Assembly: GCA_900551635.1 (NCBI GenBank)
Contig: URWQ01000016.1
Coordinates: 1 to 14,647 of the forward strand
DNA length: 14,647 bases
Direction of reading: 5' to 3'
Source: an uncultured Collinsella sp.
GTDB lineage: Bacteria > Actinomycetota > Coriobacteriia > Coriobacteriales > Coriobacteriaceae
Shown here: piece by piece, positions 7,499 through 14,647 of the stretch
How positions within the stretch are numbered: position 1 is the first letter of the stretch
Layout of the letters: every line of letters starts with the position of its first letter
The notes under the pieces: generated by a model
The model's database searches: none
Told to the model about the DNA's origin: nothing
What the model saw: only the letters and a program-made list of their open reading frames with translations
Translations under genes and position numbers: made by a program

Positions 7499-8785
7499 CT
7501 ATTTAAAGAATCCATCGTAATCATACATCTTGATCTGGCCTTCGAGCTTATCGACCGTGTCGAGCACGACGCCGACCATGATGAGGATGGACGTGCCGCC
7601 AAATGCCTGGATCAGATGGTTACCCGTGAAGGAGAAGATGATCGAAGGCACGATGGCGATGAGCGCCAAAAAGACAGCGCTGGGAAGCGTGATCTTGTTG
7701 AGCGCGTTCTTGATGTAGGCCGCGGTAGCCCTACCCGGACGGACGCCCGGAATAAAGCCGCCCTGCTTCTTAAGGTTATCGGCCGTTTCATCGGGGTTGA
7801 ACACCATGGAGGTGTAGAAGTACGCGAAGAACACGATGAGGACAACGTTAAGCACCCAGTTGAGCCAACCGGTCGAAAGCGCGGAGGCAACTGCCTGAAT
7901 CCAGCCGATGCCGGGGAAGAACACGGCAATCTGAGCCGGGAAGTACAGCAGCGCCGAAGCGAAGATGATCGGCACGACACCCGCGGTGTTGACCTTGATG
8001 GGCAGGTAGGTGGTCTGGCCACCCATCATGCGACGGCCCACGACGCGCTTAGCGTAGGAGACCGGGATGCGGCGCTGGCCGCGCTCAAGGAAAACAATCA
8101 GCGGGATAACCAGCAGGATGATGGCGCAGATGATCACCATGGTGATGATGCCACCGGCATTGCCCTCGGTGCTGGAGAAGATAGCCTGCGGCAGACCGGC
8201 CATGATGTTCGCGAAGATGATCAGCGACATGCCATTGCCGATACCGCGCTGGGTGATGAGCTCACCAATCCACATGATCAGCATGGCGCCCGCGGTGAGC
8301 GTACCGACGATCATGAGGTCGAAGATGATCTCGGGAGCGCCGGCGCCATTGAAGCTGATGCCGAAGCTCTTAAAGAGGAAGAGGTAACCCACGGAGTTGA
8401 GGATTGCCAGAGCCAGGGTGAGGTAACGCGAATACTGCGTAATCTTGGTCTGACCGACCTCGCCCTCGCGGGCAAGCTCATGCAGGGAAGGCACGACGGC
8501 CTGGAGCATCTGGAGGATGATCGAGCTGGTGATGTAAGGCATGATGCCCAGCGAAAACACCGACACATAGCTCAACGCGCCGCCAGAGAAAAGATTCAGG
8601 AGGGCCATAGCACCTGCGGCGACCGAATTGTTATCGGTCGAGAAAAGGCCCAGCATCCCCTGGAAGGGAATGCCGGGCACAGGAACGTGCGCACCAATGC
8701 GGTACACGACGAGCATAGCTATGGTAAAAAGAATCTTTTCGCGCAATTCTTTGATGCGGAAAGCATTCTTAAGACCATTTAGCAC
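7499..8785 (-). CDS. secY: Preprotein translocase subunit SecY
   Basis: Channel-forming subunit of the Sec translocon in the cytoplasmic membrane. The 428-residue protein begins [20 protein letters not shown] and contains about ten hydrophobic segments, starting with [21 protein letters not shown]. Conserved cytoplasmic loops include [23 protein letters not shown] (about 254-276) and the [22 protein letters not shown] loop. The start is GTG at 8785, which overlaps the end of rplO by seven bases, with GGAAAGG inside rplO as the probable ribosome-binding site. No in-frame ATG exists near this point. Confidence 0.97.
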   Translation of the reverse strand: MLNGLKNAFRIKELREKILFTIAMLVVYRIGAHVPVPGIPFQGMLGLFSTDNNSVAAGAMALLNLFSGGALSYVSVFSLGIMPYITSSIILQMLQAVVPSLHELAREGEVGQTKITQYSRYLTLALAILNSVGYLFLFKSFGISFNGAGAPEIIFDLMIVGTLTAGAMLIMWIGELITQRGIGNGMSLIIFANIMAGLPQAIFSSTEGNAGGIITMVIICAIILLVIPLIVFLERGQRRIPVSYAKRVVGRRMMGGQTTYLPIKVNTAGVVPIIFASALLYFPAQIAVFFPGIGWIQAVASALSTGWLNWVLNVVLIVFFAYFYTSMVFNPDETADNLKKQGGFIPGVRPGRATAAYIKNALNKITLPSAVFLALIAIVPSIIFSFTGNHLIQAFGGTSILIMVGVVLDTVDKLEGQIKMYDYDGFFK

Positions 8786-9228
8786 GGCAGCTCGACCTTT
8801 CCGCCGGCGGCCTCGATCTTGGCCTGCGCAGAAGCGCTGACCTTGTCGACCTTGACCGTGAACTTCTTGGTGAGCTCACCATTGCCGAGCACCTTGACGG
8901 GCTCGAACTCGCTCTTGGTGATGCGAGCGGCCTTAAGAGCGGCACCGTCGATCACAGCGCCGTCCTCGAACTTGCGCTCGAGACGCTCAACGTTAACAGC
9001 GGTGTACTCGATACGACGGGGGTTACGGAAGCCCGGAAGCTTGGGCAGGCGCATAGCCAGCGGAGTCTGGCCACCCTCGAAGCCGGCACCCTTGGTGCCG
9101 CCAGAGCGGGAACCCTGGCCCTTCTGGCCGCGGCCAGAAGTGGTGCCGTGACCCGAAGAATTGCCACGGCCGACGCGCTTGCGGTTCTTGGTGGAACCGG
9201 GCGCGGGAGTAAGATCGTGAAGCTGCAT
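8779..9228 (-). CDS. rplO: 50S ribosomal protein L15
   Basis: Large-subunit assembly protein. The 149-residue product has the Gly-rich [24 protein letters not shown] stretch (about 22-45) and [12 protein letters not shown], typical of L15. The ATG at 9228 follows the rpmD stop by three bases, so its GAGGAG ribosome-binding site lies within the last rpmD codons. The 3' end overlaps the secY start. Confidence 0.97.
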   Translation of the reverse strand: MQLHDLTPAPGSTKNRKRVGRGNSSGHGTTSGRGQKGQGSRSGGTKGAGFEGGQTPLAMRLPKLPGFRNPRRIEYTAVNVERLERKFEDGAVIDGAALKAARITKSEFEPVKVLGNGELTKKFTVKVDKVSASAQAKIEAAGGKVELPC

Positions 9229-9231
9229 TTG

Positions 9232-9414
9232 CTACTCCTCTACAATCTCGACAAGGTGCTTGACCTTGAAGATCATGCCGCGGACGGACTCGTTGTCAGC
9301 AATCTCGCGAACCTCGCGGATCCTGTGGAGACCGAGGGCACGGACAGTACGGACCTGGTCCTGCTTGCAACCGTTGGTGCTGCGGACCTGCTTGATCTTG
9401 ATGGTGTCAGCCAT
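9232..9414 (-). CDS. rpmD: 50S ribosomal protein L30
   Basis: A 60-residue L30 of the short bacterial type: IKIKQVRSTNGCKQDQVRTV then ALGLHRIREVREIADNESVRGMI. The ATG at 9414 is two bases after the rpsE stop, and AAGGAG lies inside the rpsE end. The tight packing with rpsE and rplO suggests coupled translation. Confidence 0.96.
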   Translation of the reverse strand: MADTIKIKQVRSTNGCKQDQVRTVRALGLHRIREVREIADNESVRGMIFKVKHLVEIVEE

Positions 9415-9416
9415 GC

Positions 9417-9941
9417 TTAGTTCTCCTTACCGACGAACATCTCGGAGACCGTCAGGCCACGGCGAGCCGCGACGTCCTCAGGGCTGGAGAGCTCCTTGAG
9501 GCCCTCGACGGCAGCCTTGATGATGTTGAGGCCGTTGTCGGTACCGAGGGACTTGGACAGGACGTTCTTGATGCCAGCAAGCTCGAAGAGGGGACGCACA
9601 GCGCCGCCGGCGATAACGCCGGTACCCTCGACAGCGGGCTTGATGATGATGCGGCCGGCACCAAAGTGGCCGAGAACCTCGTGCGGGATGGTGCCCTGAT
9701 CGGTCACCGGCACGTGGAACATGTTCTTCTTGGCATCGAGAGACGCCTTGGAGATGGCCATGGGCACCTCAGCGGACTTGCCCATGCCAACGCCGACGTT
9801 ACCCTTGCCGTCGCCAACGACGACGAGAGCGACGAGGCTCATGCGACGACCACCCTTGACGGTCTTCGACACGCGGTTGATGTAAACGACGCGCTCCTCG
9901 AACTCGGAGGCCTCGCGCTGCTGCTTCTGATTACGAGCCAT
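9417..9941 (-). CDS. rpsE: 30S ribosomal protein S5
   Basis: Small-subunit protein at the mRNA entry site, involved in decoding accuracy. The 174-residue product shows the double-stranded-RNA-binding-like N domain ([30 protein letters not shown]) and the S5 C domain (VPHEV-like [36 protein letters not shown]). AGGAGG precedes the ATG at 9941. The gap to rplR is 14 bases. Confidence 0.97.
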   Translation of the reverse strand: MARNQKQQREASEFEERVVYINRVSKTVKGGRRMSLVALVVVGDGKGNVGVGMGKSAEVPMAISKASLDAKKNMFHVPVTDQGTIPHEVLGHFGAGRIIIKPAVEGTGVIAGGAVRPLFELAGIKNVLSKSLGTDNGLNIIKAAVEGLKELSSPEDVAARRGLTVSEMFVGKEN

Positions 9942-9955
9942 GTGCTACATACCTC

Positions 9956-10324
9956 CTAGAACTCGAGACCGGCGGCACGAGCACCGTCGGCGAGGGCCTT
10001 GACGCGGCCATGGTAGATACGGCCACCGCGATCGAAGGCGACCTTGGTGATGCCGGCCTCGATGGCGCGCTTGCCAACGAGCTGACCGACCTTCTCCGCA
10101 GCCTCCTTGTTCGAGGTGTGGGTGCCCTTAAACTCGGCCTCGAGGGTCGAGGCAGAGACGAGCGTCAGGCTGGAGCCCTTGCTGTCGTCGATGATCTGGG
10201 CATAGATGTTGGCGTTAGTACGGGTCACGCGAAGACGCGGACGCTCGGAGGTACCCGAGACCTTGCCGCGAACACGACGCTGACGACGCTTGAGGCCTTC
10301 CAGCTTCGCCTTATGCTTGTTCAT
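9956..10324 (-). CDS. rplR: 50S ribosomal protein L18
   Basis: 5S rRNA-binding large-subunit protein. The 122-residue product has [17 protein letters not shown] (about 17-33), NIYAQIIDD, and the C-terminal [32 protein letters not shown] block (here GARAAGLEF). The ATG at 10324 has AGGAG upstream. A stem-loop lies between it and rplF. Confidence 0.97.
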   Translation of the reverse strand: MNKHKAKLEGLKRRQRRVRGKVSGTSERPRLRVTRTNANIYAQIIDDSKGSSLTLVSASTLEAEFKGTHTSNKEAAEKVGQLVGKRAIEAGITKVAFDRGGRIYHGRVKALADGARAAGLEF

Positions 10325-10352
10325 ACGTAAACTCCTAAAAAGGTTGATCTTG

Positions 10353-10374
10353 CCAGCACCTGACGGGGTGCTGG
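10353..10374 (-). other. Perfect 8-bp stem-loop in the rplF-rplR gap
   Basis: CCAGCACC (10353-10360) and GGTGCTGG (10367-10374) pair exactly around a six-base loop. The hairpin lies about 30 bases before the rplR start. In the RNA a run of five Us appears only about ten bases after the stem, just before the AGGAG site, so termination is unlikely to be strong. A role in mRNA processing, stability or attenuation is possible. Confidence 0.55.
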
Positions 10375-10399
10375 TCTTATGCGAGTGAGTCGGTTACGA

Positions 10400-10936
10400 C
10401 TACTTGGCGGCCTTACCCAGCTTGCGGCGGATGTGCTCGCCAACGTAGTGGATACCCTTGCCCTTGTAAGGCTCGGGAGGACGATGGCCGCGGATCTCAG
10501 CGGCGATCTGACCGACCTGCTGCTTGTTGATACCCTTGACGTTCACGTGGGTGTTGTCGGGAACCTCGAAGGTGATGCCCTCGGGAGCCTCGACGATCAC
10601 GGGGTGCGAGAAGCCCAGGGAGAACTCGAGGTTCTTGCCCTTCTGCTGCACGCGGTAACCGACGCCGGCGAGCTCGAGCTTCTTCTCGAAGCCCTCGGAA
10701 ACGCCAACAACCATGTTGTGGATGAGGGCACGGGGGAGGCCGTGGCGGGCACGGGTCTCACGCTCGTCGTCGGGACGGGAAACGGTGAGGACGTTGTCCT
10801 CGACGTTGATAGCGAGCTTCTCAAAGACATCGAGCTCGAGCTGGCCCTTGGGGCCCTTGACGACAACGTTGTTGCCGTTGACTGCCACTTCGACTCCGGC
10901 GGGAATCTGGACAGGCTTATTACCGATACGAGACAC
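10400..10936 (-). CDS. rplF: 50S ribosomal protein L6
   Basis: Large-subunit protein near the factor-binding site. The 178-residue product starts (M)[16 protein letters not shown] and contains the duplicated L6 fold. The C-terminal signature [24 protein letters not shown] is present. The start is GTG at 10936 with AAAGGAG seven bases upstream; SRIG is the conserved mature N terminus, so no ATG is missed. Confidence 0.97.
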   Translation of the reverse strand: MSRIGNKPVQIPAGVEVAVNGNNVVVKGPKGQLELDVFEKLAINVEDNVLTVSRPDDERETRARHGLPRALIHNMVVGVSEGFEKKLELAGVGYRVQQKGKNLEFSLGFSHPVIVEAPEGITFEVPDNTHVNVKGINKQQVGQIAAEIRGHRPPEPYKGKGIHYVGEHIRRKLGKAAK

Positions 10937-10969
10937 GGTGATCTCCTTTCCTTCTACCTACCGAGCGAA

Positions 10970-11368
10970 TTACCAGACGTAAGCGATGATCTCGCCGCCG
11001 ACGTTGTGCTTGCGAGCATCGCGGTCGGTCATGACGCCATGGCTGGTGGAAATAATGGCGGTACCAAGGCCACCGCGGACGCGGGGCATGTCGGCAACGC
11101 CGGTGTACTTACGCAGGCCCGGCTTGGAAATGCGGCGGATGCCGTTGATGACCTTAGCCTTCTTGGGACCATACTTAAGCGTGATGTGCAGAGTCTTCTG
11201 GGGAACGGTGTCCTCGACATCGTAGCCCTCGATGTAGCCCTCCTCGTGCAGAACACGAGCGATCTCGACGAGCTTCTTGCTGCTCGGCATGGAGACCGTG
11301 GCCTTGTTCACAGAGTTAGCGTTACGGATGCGCGTAAGCATATCTGCGATCGGGTCTGTAAGGTTCAT
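10970..11368 (-). CDS. rpsH: 30S ribosomal protein S8
   Basis: Central-domain 16S rRNA-binding protein; in E. coli S8 is also the translational repressor of the spc operon. The 132-residue product starts [20 protein letters not shown] and ends with the conserved [39 protein letters not shown] region. AAGGAG precedes the ATG at 11368. The gap upstream to rpsN is 119 bases and structured. Confidence 0.97.
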   Translation of the reverse strand: MNLTDPIADMLTRIRNANSVNKATVSMPSSKKLVEIARVLHEEGYIEGYDVEDTVPQKTLHITLKYGPKKAKVINGIRRISKPGLRKYTGVADMPRVRGGLGTAIISTSHGVMTDRDARKHNVGGEIIAYVW

Positions 11369-11409
11369 ACAGATTCTCCTTCGTTCTTGATGAACACGTG
11401 CTCTTGGTT

Positions 11410-11475
11410 CTTCGCCGCCCTTAACGGCAAAGCCTTTTTAGCGCGTTTTCCCTGTTCCAAACTGATGCTTGAAAC
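11410..11475 (-). other. Two stem-loops in the rpsN-rpsH gap
   Basis: In the minus-strand RNA, GUUUCAAG (11468-11475) pairs with UUUGGAAC (11454-11461) around a six-base loop, with two G-U pairs. CUUUGCCG (11425-11432) pairs with CGGCGAAG (11410-11417) around a seven-base loop, with one G-U pair. Neither is followed by a U-tract on this strand. On the plus strand the second stem is followed by CC and five Ts, so it could act as a terminator for antisense transcription. No additional gene is seen in this gap. Confidence 0.4.
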
Positions 11476-11487
11476 GCTGGTAGTGAC

Positions 11488-11673
11488 TTACCAGCTGGCC
11501 TTCTTAACGCCGGGAAGCTCGCCCTTGAGTGCAAGCTCGCGGAAGCAGACACGGCACAGGCCGAACTTGCGGTACACAGAGTGCGGACGGCCGCAGCGCT
11601 GGCAGCGCGTGTACTCACGAGTAGAGAACTTCTGCTTGCGATTGCACTTGACGATCATCGATGTCTTAGCCAC
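11488..11673 (-). CDS. rpsZ: 30S ribosomal protein S14, zinc-binding type (type Z)
   Basis: A 61-residue S14 of the short zinc form (called rpsZ or rpsN). The four zinc ligands are present in two CxxC pairs: Cys24 and Cys27 (RCQRC) and Cys40 and Cys43 (LCRVC). The C terminus [11 protein letters not shown] is characteristic. The start is GTG at 11673 with a strong GAGGAGG six bases upstream. Many high-GC bacteria carry a second, zinc-free S14 elsewhere that is made under zinc limitation; none is in this window. Confidence 0.97.
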   Translation of the reverse strand: MAKTSMIVKCNRKQKFSTREYTRCQRCGRPHSVYRKFGLCRVCFRELALKGELPGVKKASW

Positions 11674-11707
11674 TTATATCCTCCTCACATAGAGTATTGT
11701 TCGCCCC

Positions 11708-11737
11708 AAGCGCCGCCCCCTTGTGGGAACGGCGCTT
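11708..11737 (-). other. Stable stem-loop in the rplE-rpsN gap
   Basis: AAGCGCCG (11708-11715) and CGGCGCTT (11730-11737) pair perfectly. Inside them CCC (11718-11720) and GGG (11725-11727) form a second short helix across a two-by-two internal loop, closed by a four-base apical loop. It sits 15 bases beyond the rplE stop and about 35 bases before the rpsN start. No U-tract follows. It may be a regulatory or processing structure. Confidence 0.6.
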
Positions 11738-11752
11738 ATAGGGCAGGTGAAC

Positions 11753-12310
11753 CTATTTCTTGAACGGGAAGCCGAAGGCGTCCAGAAGGGCCTTGGCCTC
11801 CTCATCGGTGTTGGCGGTGGTCACGAAAGTGATGTCCATACCACGCTGGTGATCGACGGAGTCGAAGTCGATCTCGGGGAAGATGAGCTGCTCGGTGACG
11901 CCCATGGAGAAGTTACCACGGCCGTCGAAGCTCTTGGCGGAGATGCCGCGGAAGTCGCGGATACGGGGGATCGCGACGGAGGTCAGACGATCGAAGAACT
12001 CCCACATACGGTCGCCACGCAGGGTAACCTTGCAGCCGATCGGCATACCAGCGCGCAGGCGGAAGGTAGCGATGGACTTGCGGGCACGGGTGATCATCGG
12101 CTGCTGACCGGTGATGGCGCGCAGGTCGCGCACGGCACCGTCGATGGCCTTGGAATCGGTAGCGGCCTCGCCGACACCCATGTTCACGACGATCTTCTCA
12201 AACTTGGGGATCATCATGACGTTCTCGTACTGGAACTTGTCCTGAAGCTGCTGCTTGACCTCGTTGTTGTACTTGGTCTTCAGACGCGGCACATACTTCT
12301 CTTCTGCCAT
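11753..12310 (-). CDS. rplE: 50S ribosomal protein L5
   Basis: 5S rRNA-binding protein of the central protuberance. The 185-residue product shows [18 protein letters not shown] (about 31-48), [32 protein letters not shown] and the C-terminal [30 protein letters not shown] block. AAGGAG precedes the ATG at 12310. It is the first gene of the cluster here: the usual upstream partners rplX and rplN are absent, and a candidate promoter with a leader of about 130 bases stands in front. Confidence 0.97.
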   Translation of the reverse strand: MAEEKYVPRLKTKYNNEVKQQLQDKFQYENVMMIPKFEKIVVNMGVGEAATDSKAIDGAVRDLRAITGQQPMITRARKSIATFRLRAGMPIGCKVTLRGDRMWEFFDRLTSVAIPRIRDFRGISAKSFDGRGNFSMGVTEQLIFPEIDFDSVDHQRGMDITFVTTANTDEEAKALLDAFGFPFKK

Positions 12311-12335
12311 TGTTCACTCCTTCTTGGGGTTTTAA

Positions 12336-12370
12336 GCACGGGGCGTGGCCACGATGGGTTGTCCTCGTGC
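12336..12370 (-). promoter_or_regulatory. Structured rplE leader
   Basis: GCACGGGG (12336-12343) and CCTCGTGC (12363-12370) can pair in the RNA apart from one mismatch. The enclosed sequence holds the perfect 10-bp palindrome CGTGGCCACG (12344-12353). It lies 25-60 bases before the rplE start, where a 5' untranslated control structure such as a ribosomal-protein binding site could sit. The protein bound, if any, cannot be read from sequence. Confidence 0.35.
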
Positions 12371-12447
12371 CTCCTGGCTGCATCCGCGCCGCTCATGGCA
12401 TTTTGCGGTTTGGACTCGACGCAGCAGGAGCCGACAAAACAATCGGT

Positions 12448-12476
12448 ACTATACGCGCATCGGGAGCGTATTTCCA
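12448..12476 (-). promoter_or_regulatory. Candidate promoter for the rplE-led ribosomal cluster
   Basis: On the minus strand TGGAAA (12471-12476) and TATAGT (12448-12453) are separated by 17 bases. The -10 matches five of six consensus positions and the -35 four of six. Transcription would begin near 12441, giving a leader of about 130 bases. Because no ribosomal gene lies upstream, a promoter is needed here. Confidence 0.45.
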
Positions 12477-12538
12477 GAAAAACCTCGTCTGCCTGCACAA
12501 CTCCACAACTCCCCCGCACAAATGGGTCCCAAAAAGCT

Positions 12539-12603
12539 GTTGCGGTGAAATAGGGACTGTTTGGCGGCCTAACAGGCTTAAACAATCCGTATTTCACCGC
12601 AAC
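12539..12603. repeat. 65-bp long palindrome with 24-base arms (repeat element and/or terminator)
   Basis: GTTGCGGTGAAATA (12539-12552) and its exact complement (12590-12603) form the outer arms. The arms extend to 24 bases (12539-12562 and 12580-12603) with only two mismatches. The 17-base centre contains a further GCCT-AAC-AGGC hairpin (12567-12577). On the minus strand the stem is followed after three bases by five Ts, 19 bases or so beyond the xdhC-like stop, so it could terminate that operon. Length and symmetry also resemble repetitive palindromic or miniature mobile elements. Only one copy is in this window. Confidence 0.75.
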
Positions 12604-12621
12604 TTATTGGTGGGGATGCGA

Positions 12622-13665
12622 TTAGCGCTTGCGGGGGATGAGTTTGGTGCGACGCAGGTGGATCATCTCGGCGGCGATGGAGATGGCGATCTCCTCGGGG
12701 TCCTCGGCCTCGATGGCAACGCCGATCGGAAGGTGCAGCTCGTCGATCTGGTCCTGCGTAAAGCCTTCCTGCTCCAGGCGGGCGCGCACAAAGGCCGTCT
12801 TGCGGCGCGAACCCAGACAGCCCAGGTAGGCAGGCTTGGCACGCATGGCCTGAATCACCACGTCGATATCGGACTTGTGACCCGCCGTGGCGACGACCAC
12901 CAAGTCGCGCGGACCGATGGGACACAGCTCGCTCAGGTTCTTGTAATCGACCAGGCGACGATCGTAGACACCGGGCACCCATTCGGGCGTCAACGTGCCG
13001 GGGCGGTCATCGCAGGCCACGACGGCAAAGCCCGCCGCCGTGAGCACGCGCGCCGTCGCGGCGCCCACGTGTCCGCAGCCAAAGATGTAGGTCAGGCCCT
13101 CGGGGCAGAGCGTCTCGACGTGCGCCGCGGGAATCTCGGAGGCGGCGTTGGTGTAGGTGACGTTACTCCCCTCCTCCACCAGTGAAAGCCCGGGGCAGCC
13201 CACAATGGTATGGCGCGATGCCTCGCCATGGTACTCGGCCACATCGCCCTCGAGCGCGCTCGCGATAAACGGCTCAAAGTCGATGACGAAGTCGCCGATA
13301 CGTCGATACGTCAAGACGTCGGCAATTTCCTGGAACAACGGTGCCTGGATCGCATCCAGATGCAGATAGCACAGGCAGATGGCTCCGCCGCAGATCATAC
13401 CGGTATCGGAGTTCTCGCCGCCCATGGTGTAGCGGACCAGACGCGATTGCCCCGCGGCCAGCAGCTCTCGCGCCTCGTCCAGCGCAAAAAGCTCGATCTT
13501 GCCGCCGCCGATGGTGCCCGCCTGGCTACCGTCGGCAAAGACGGCCATCCAGGCGCCCACGCCGCGCGGCGACGACCCCGCCGTGCCGGCCACGACCACG
13601 AGCTCGCACGTCTCGCCAGCACGCAGGGCGACAAGCGCCGCATTCACAGCATCGAGCTTTTCCAT
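12622..13665 (-). CDS. XdhC/CoxI family molybdenum hydroxylase accessory protein
   Basis: The 347-residue product has both family domains. The N-terminal XdhC/CoxI domain shows GTAGSSPRGVGAWMAVFADGS (27-47), GTIGGGKIE (50-58) and GMICGG (89-94). The C-terminal Rossmann domain shows YIFGCGHVGAATARVL (193-208) and CDDRPG (218-223). It ends with LGCLGSRRKT and LPIGVAIEAEDPEEIAISIAAEMI. XdhC proteins bind molybdenum cofactor, aid its sulfuration and deliver it to xanthine-dehydrogenase-type enzymes in the cytoplasm. Its ATG at 13665 follows the YqeB-family gene by nine bases, so the two are one operon. With that partner the likely client is a selenium-dependent molybdenum hydroxylase, which is inferred from context. 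Confidence 0.9.
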   Translation of the reverse strand: MEKLDAVNAALVALRAGETCELVVVAGTAGSSPRGVGAWMAVFADGSQAGTIGGGKIELFALDEARELLAAGQSRLVRYTMGGENSDTGMICGGAICLCYLHLDAIQAPLFQEIADVLTYRRIGDFVIDFEPFIASALEGDVAEYHGEASRHTIVGCPGLSLVEEGSNVTYTNAASEIPAAHVETLCPEGLTYIFGCGHVGAATARVLTAAGFAVVACDDRPGTLTPEWVPGVYDRRLVDYKNLSELCPIGPRDLVVVATAGHKSDIDVVIQAMRAKPAYLGCLGSRRKTAFVRARLEQEGFTQDQIDELHLPIGVAIEAEDPEEIAISIAAEMIHLRRTKLIPRKR

Positions 13666-13674
13666 TGCCGCCTT

Positions 13675-14469
13675 CTATCCTCTAAAGATATCGGTAAGCA
13701 TAGCGAGTGCCTCGAGCACGCCGCCGCCGACCGACGTCGCCTTGTCCGAAATGTAGTTGATATAGCTGGCATCGCCGCGCGGATCGACATCGGCGCATTT
13801 AAAGCCCTCAGTCACCTGCACGCCGTTCGCCAAAAGCCCGCGCAGACAGCCATCGATCTGCGTGCACATGGGCGAATCGCCCGCGTAGCCAATCACGTCT
13901 CCGGCGCTCACGATGTCGCCGATCGCGCGGTCGGACCGAAACACGCCGGCGGCGGGGCTGTGGATAACGCGCTCTCTGCCATAGCCAGCGATAATGCCCG
14001 GCACGCCCGTGTTGGGTTGGGGCGAACCCTGGGTAATGACACGGCCCAGGAAATGCCCGCGCATGGTCTCGACCACGGCGTCGCAATCGACCGGCGCGGT
14101 AAAGCCCGGCCCCACGGCGATGACGGTAGGCGCCATGTCGCGCGTGGTGCCCAGGTTGCGCTTGGCCAGAATCGCGTCGACCACAGCCGCGGGTTTAAGC
14201 TCATCGAGCATCTTGGCCTGAGGGTCCACCACGACGGCAACATCCCCCGCTTGGGTAATCTCGAGCGCCTCTGCCGGCGTCTGCGCCAAGCGAGCGCGAA
14301 TGCCCTCGACCTGGACCTCGCCCAGGCGAATAGCCTCGCAAAAACTGATTGTGCGGCGGATGCACGTGGGAACCGCGATATCGGCCATAACGACCGACAC
14401 GCCGGCGCGCACCAAGCGAGCGGCGACACCCGTGGCGATATCGCCGGCGCCGCGAACATAAACGAGCAT
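13675..14469 (-). CDS. yqeB: EF2563/YqeB family selenium-dependent molybdenum hydroxylase system protein
   Basis: The 264-residue product begins MLVYVRGAGDIATGVAARLVRAGVSVVMADI, a nucleotide-binding-like Gly motif. It continues with PTCIRRTISFCEAIRLGEVQVEGI, the characteristic opening of the EF2563 family. Further conserved stretches include VIAVGPGFTAPVDCDAVVETMRGHFLGRVI and GSPQPNTG. This family is a genomic marker of organisms with selenium-dependent molybdenum hydroxylases; its biochemical role is not settled. GGGAGG precedes the ATG at 14469. It shares a regulatory gap of about 100 bases with the divergent yqeC-like gene, and the XdhC-type gene follows in the same operon. Confidence 0.88.
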   Translation of the reverse strand: MLVYVRGAGDIATGVAARLVRAGVSVVMADIAVPTCIRRTISFCEAIRLGEVQVEGIRARLAQTPAEALEITQAGDVAVVVDPQAKMLDELKPAAVVDAILAKRNLGTTRDMAPTVIAVGPGFTAPVDCDAVVETMRGHFLGRVITQGSPQPNTGVPGIIAGYGRERVIHSPAAGVFRSDRAIGDIVSAGDVIGYAGDSPMCTQIDGCLRGLLANGVQVTEGFKCADVDPRGDASYINYISDKATSVGGGVLEALAMLTDIFRG

Positions 14470-14501
14470 TCCCGGGGCACCTCCCTGTGCTACGGTTTGA
14501 G

Positions 14502-14560
14502 CAGAGCAAAAGCGGTTCGACCGCTACTCTGATGATTATTTATTATCACAGTATTATACG
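14502..14560. promoter_or_regulatory. Divergent promoter region with a dyad between yqeB- and yqeC-like genes
   Basis: AGCGGT-TCG-ACCGCT (14511-14525) is a perfect 6-bp dyad. Outer CAGAG (14502-14506) and CTCTG (14527-14531) extend it asymmetrically. Beside it an AT-rich block holds TATTAT (14552-14557) facing the plus-strand gene. An extended -10 (TGTGATAAT on the minus strand, 14542-14550) faces the minus-strand gene. The -35 elements are weak on both sides. The dyad lies downstream of the minus-strand -10 and upstream of the plus-strand one, a plausible operator position. Confidence 0.4.
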
Positions 14561-14571
14561 GCGGTGAACAG

Positions 14572-14647
14572 ATGGAAACGGTTAGCGGCAATCTTGCCTC
14601 GGCGCTCAGGATCGAGCCGGGCATTACCGCGATTATCGGCAGCGGCG
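14572..14647 (+). CDS. yqeC: YqeC-like selenium cofactor biosynthesis protein, N-terminal fragment (cut by window edge)
   Basis: From the ATG at 14572 (GGCGGTGA upstream) the frame reads METVSGNLASALRIEPGITA then IIGSG to the window end. YqeC proteins open with a short helix, then L..GD/ITA-type strand and a GxGGKTT P-loop; this fragment matches up to GSG. Only 25 residues are visible. The strongest support is the position divergent from an EF2563/YqeB gene, its usual partner. The P-loop lysine and threonine lie outside the window. Confidence 0.6.
   Translation, partial: METVSGNLASALRIEPGITAIIGSG

Noticed and set aside
7100..8782. Plus-strand open frame of 560 codons antisense to adk and secY
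   Set aside because: The very Asp/His/Glu-rich sequence is the reverse complement of hydrophobic SecY helices. There is no ribosome-binding site or known domain.
12280..12597. Minus-strand frame of 105 codons across the palindrome and rplE leader, considered as a remnant of rplX
   Set aside because: It has no L24 (KOW) motif, its codons look random, and it runs out of frame into rplE. The stretch is treated as non-coding.
13210..14532. Plus-strand open frame of 440 codons antisense to the xdhC- and yqeB-like genes
   Set aside because: Both minus-strand genes have clear family motifs and ribosome-binding sites; the antisense frame has neither.

Overview
The window is a high-GC bacterial chromosome segment dominated by the distal spc operon and the alpha operon, all on the minus strand. 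Gene content, the C-terminally extended L17, the zinc-type S14 and the neighbouring selenium-dependent molybdenum hydroxylase maturation genes suggest a Coriobacteriia actinobacterium, most likely Collinsella or a close relative. That assignment rests on memory of protein families, not on a search.

Right end (about 12620-14647): a small minus-strand operon holds an EF2563/YqeB-family protein followed by an XdhC/CoxI-family protein. Divergent from it on the plus strand is the start of a yqeC-like gene cut by the window edge. Together these are accessory genes for maturing a selenium-dependent molybdenum hydroxylase. The enzyme itself is not in the window.

Centre (2586-12310, minus strand): rplE-rpsN-rpsH-rplF-rplR-rpsE-rpmD-rplO-secY-adk-map-infA-rpmJ-rpsM-rpsK-rpsD-rpoA-rplQ, in canonical order with mostly short gaps. 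It encodes ribosomal proteins of both subunits, the SecY translocon pore, adenylate kinase, methionine aminopeptidase, IF-1 and the RNA polymerase alpha subunit. The cluster ends at a textbook terminator with a UUCG tetraloop. The usual upstream genes (rplX, rplN and the S10 operon) are not next to rplE. In their place are a long palindrome, a candidate promoter and a structured leader, then the xdhC-like gene. Several gaps inside the cluster carry stem-loops without U-tracts.

Left end (1-2508, minus strand): truA follows directly after the terminator. Next come an orphan family-2 glycosyltransferase-like gene and the 5' part of argR, which runs off the left edge. The last ten or so readable ArgR codons do not look like ArgR, and that end may be a poor-quality contig terminus.

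No tRNA, rRNA, CRISPR array, transposase or prophage gene was seen. No wholly new multi-gene system is apparent. The most unusual signals are the broken spc operon junction, its 65-bp palindrome, and the dyads in the intergenic regions.
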